A stretch of DNA of 5,143 bases from Bacteroidales bacterium UBA7574. Lineage in GTDB: Bacteria > Bacteroidota > Bacteroidia > Bacteroidales > Paludibacteraceae. Shown here piece after piece: positions 4,923 through 5,143 of the stretch (the stretch's first letter is position 1; each line of letters opens with the position of its first letter). The notes under the pieces are model-generated. The model saw only the letters and a list, made by a program, of their open reading frames with translations. It was not told where the DNA came from and ran no database searches. The translations under genes were made by a program, and so were the position numbers. The stretch spans positions 4,783-9,925 of the forward strand of contig DLLA01000128.1 in the NCBI GenBank assembly GCA_002479035.1, written 5' to 3'.

Positions 4923-5143
4923 ATTGCACTAATACTCGCTGTGTGATGGTGCGGGTGGAAGTGCAGATGCGGAGTAGGAACCAGCCTTCTGCATCAGGGG
5001 CAGTGAGTGAGGATTGGGGCTCCAAGATGCTTTCGGAAAGGCATTGCCCTGTCAGTGAGAGCCACCGGTAAGTCGCTGACTCTGAGATGGGTACTTGCAA
5101 TATGTCCCCGCGTTTCACAATACGAGTAGCAGACAAAGTACCA
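4921..5143 (-). CDS. C-terminal end of a probable T9SS-secreted protein (type A sorting domain), truncated
   Basis: Only the last 73 or so residues are in the window; the frame stays open to the right edge. A TTG at 5136 is an ordinary Leu codon, not a start. The tail shows the order typical of T9SS C-terminal sorting domains of the Por_Secre_tail type: a hydrophobic strand after a Gly-Asp (RGDILQVPI), then a YRWLSLTGQCLSES strand matching the usual pattern of aromatic residue, hydrophobics and T/S-G-[QR], then a Gly-Trp-Phe-Leu-Leu-Arg-Ile segment where 'GvYlvri' is expected, and finally a basic and hydrophobic end, TQRVLVQ. In such proteins the domain guides export across the outer membrane, is cut off, and the protein is often attached to an anionic lipopolysaccharide. 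The match is by pattern only. What the passenger domain does cannot be seen. Confidence 0.65.
   Translation of the reverse strand, partial: GTLSATRIVKRGDILQVPISESATYRWLSLTGQCLSESILEPQSSLTAPDAEGWFLLRICTSTRTITQRVLVQ

Overview
The window looks like a chromosomal segment from a member of the Bacteroidota, probably order Bacteroidales. Three things point there. Two promoters match the Bacteroidota sigma-factor consensus (TTTG, 20 bp, TATCTTTG). Most genes lack a strong Shine-Dalgarno sequence. The right edge carries a protein end that resembles a type IX secretion (T9SS) type A sorting domain, which is specific to that phylum. I cannot name a genus from the sequence alone.

Layout. Positions 2-328 hold the 3' part of rplS (ribosomal protein L19), closed by an intrinsic terminator. 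A tRNA-Gln(CTG) gene faces it on the minus strand (559-489), with its own terminator and a promoter at 658-689. The gene-free stretch 329-858 is therefore two convergent terminators, the tRNA with its leader, and a divergent promoter region at about 650-825. That region also holds a 22-bp-period direct repeat and a perfect 8-8-8 inverted repeat overlapping the -33 box of the rightward promoter.

The rightward promoter (788-819) drives a compact four-gene operon, 859-4860: a GT4-type glycosyltransferase, a GHMP-family heptose 7-phosphate kinase (hddA), sedoheptulose 7-phosphate isomerase (gmhA), and a fusion of a heptose 1-phosphate nucleotidyltransferase (hddC-like) with a HAD heptose bisphosphate phosphatase (gmhB-like). 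Together the last three genes encode every step from sedoheptulose 7-phosphate to GDP-D-glycero-alpha-D-manno-heptose. The glycosyltransferase is a natural candidate to use that sugar on a surface glycan, but its substrate is inferred. A strong hairpin at 4882-4915 with T-tracts on both sides ends the operon and also the convergent, truncated gene on the minus strand (5143-4921).

The points most worth a second look are the loss of the usual zinc-site residues in the fused GmhB domain, the operator-like dyad and direct repeats in front of the operon, the heptanucleotide tandem repeat abutting the hddA start, and the adjacent T9SS cargo gene. The pathway itself is known. I see no evidence of a wholly undescribed system.
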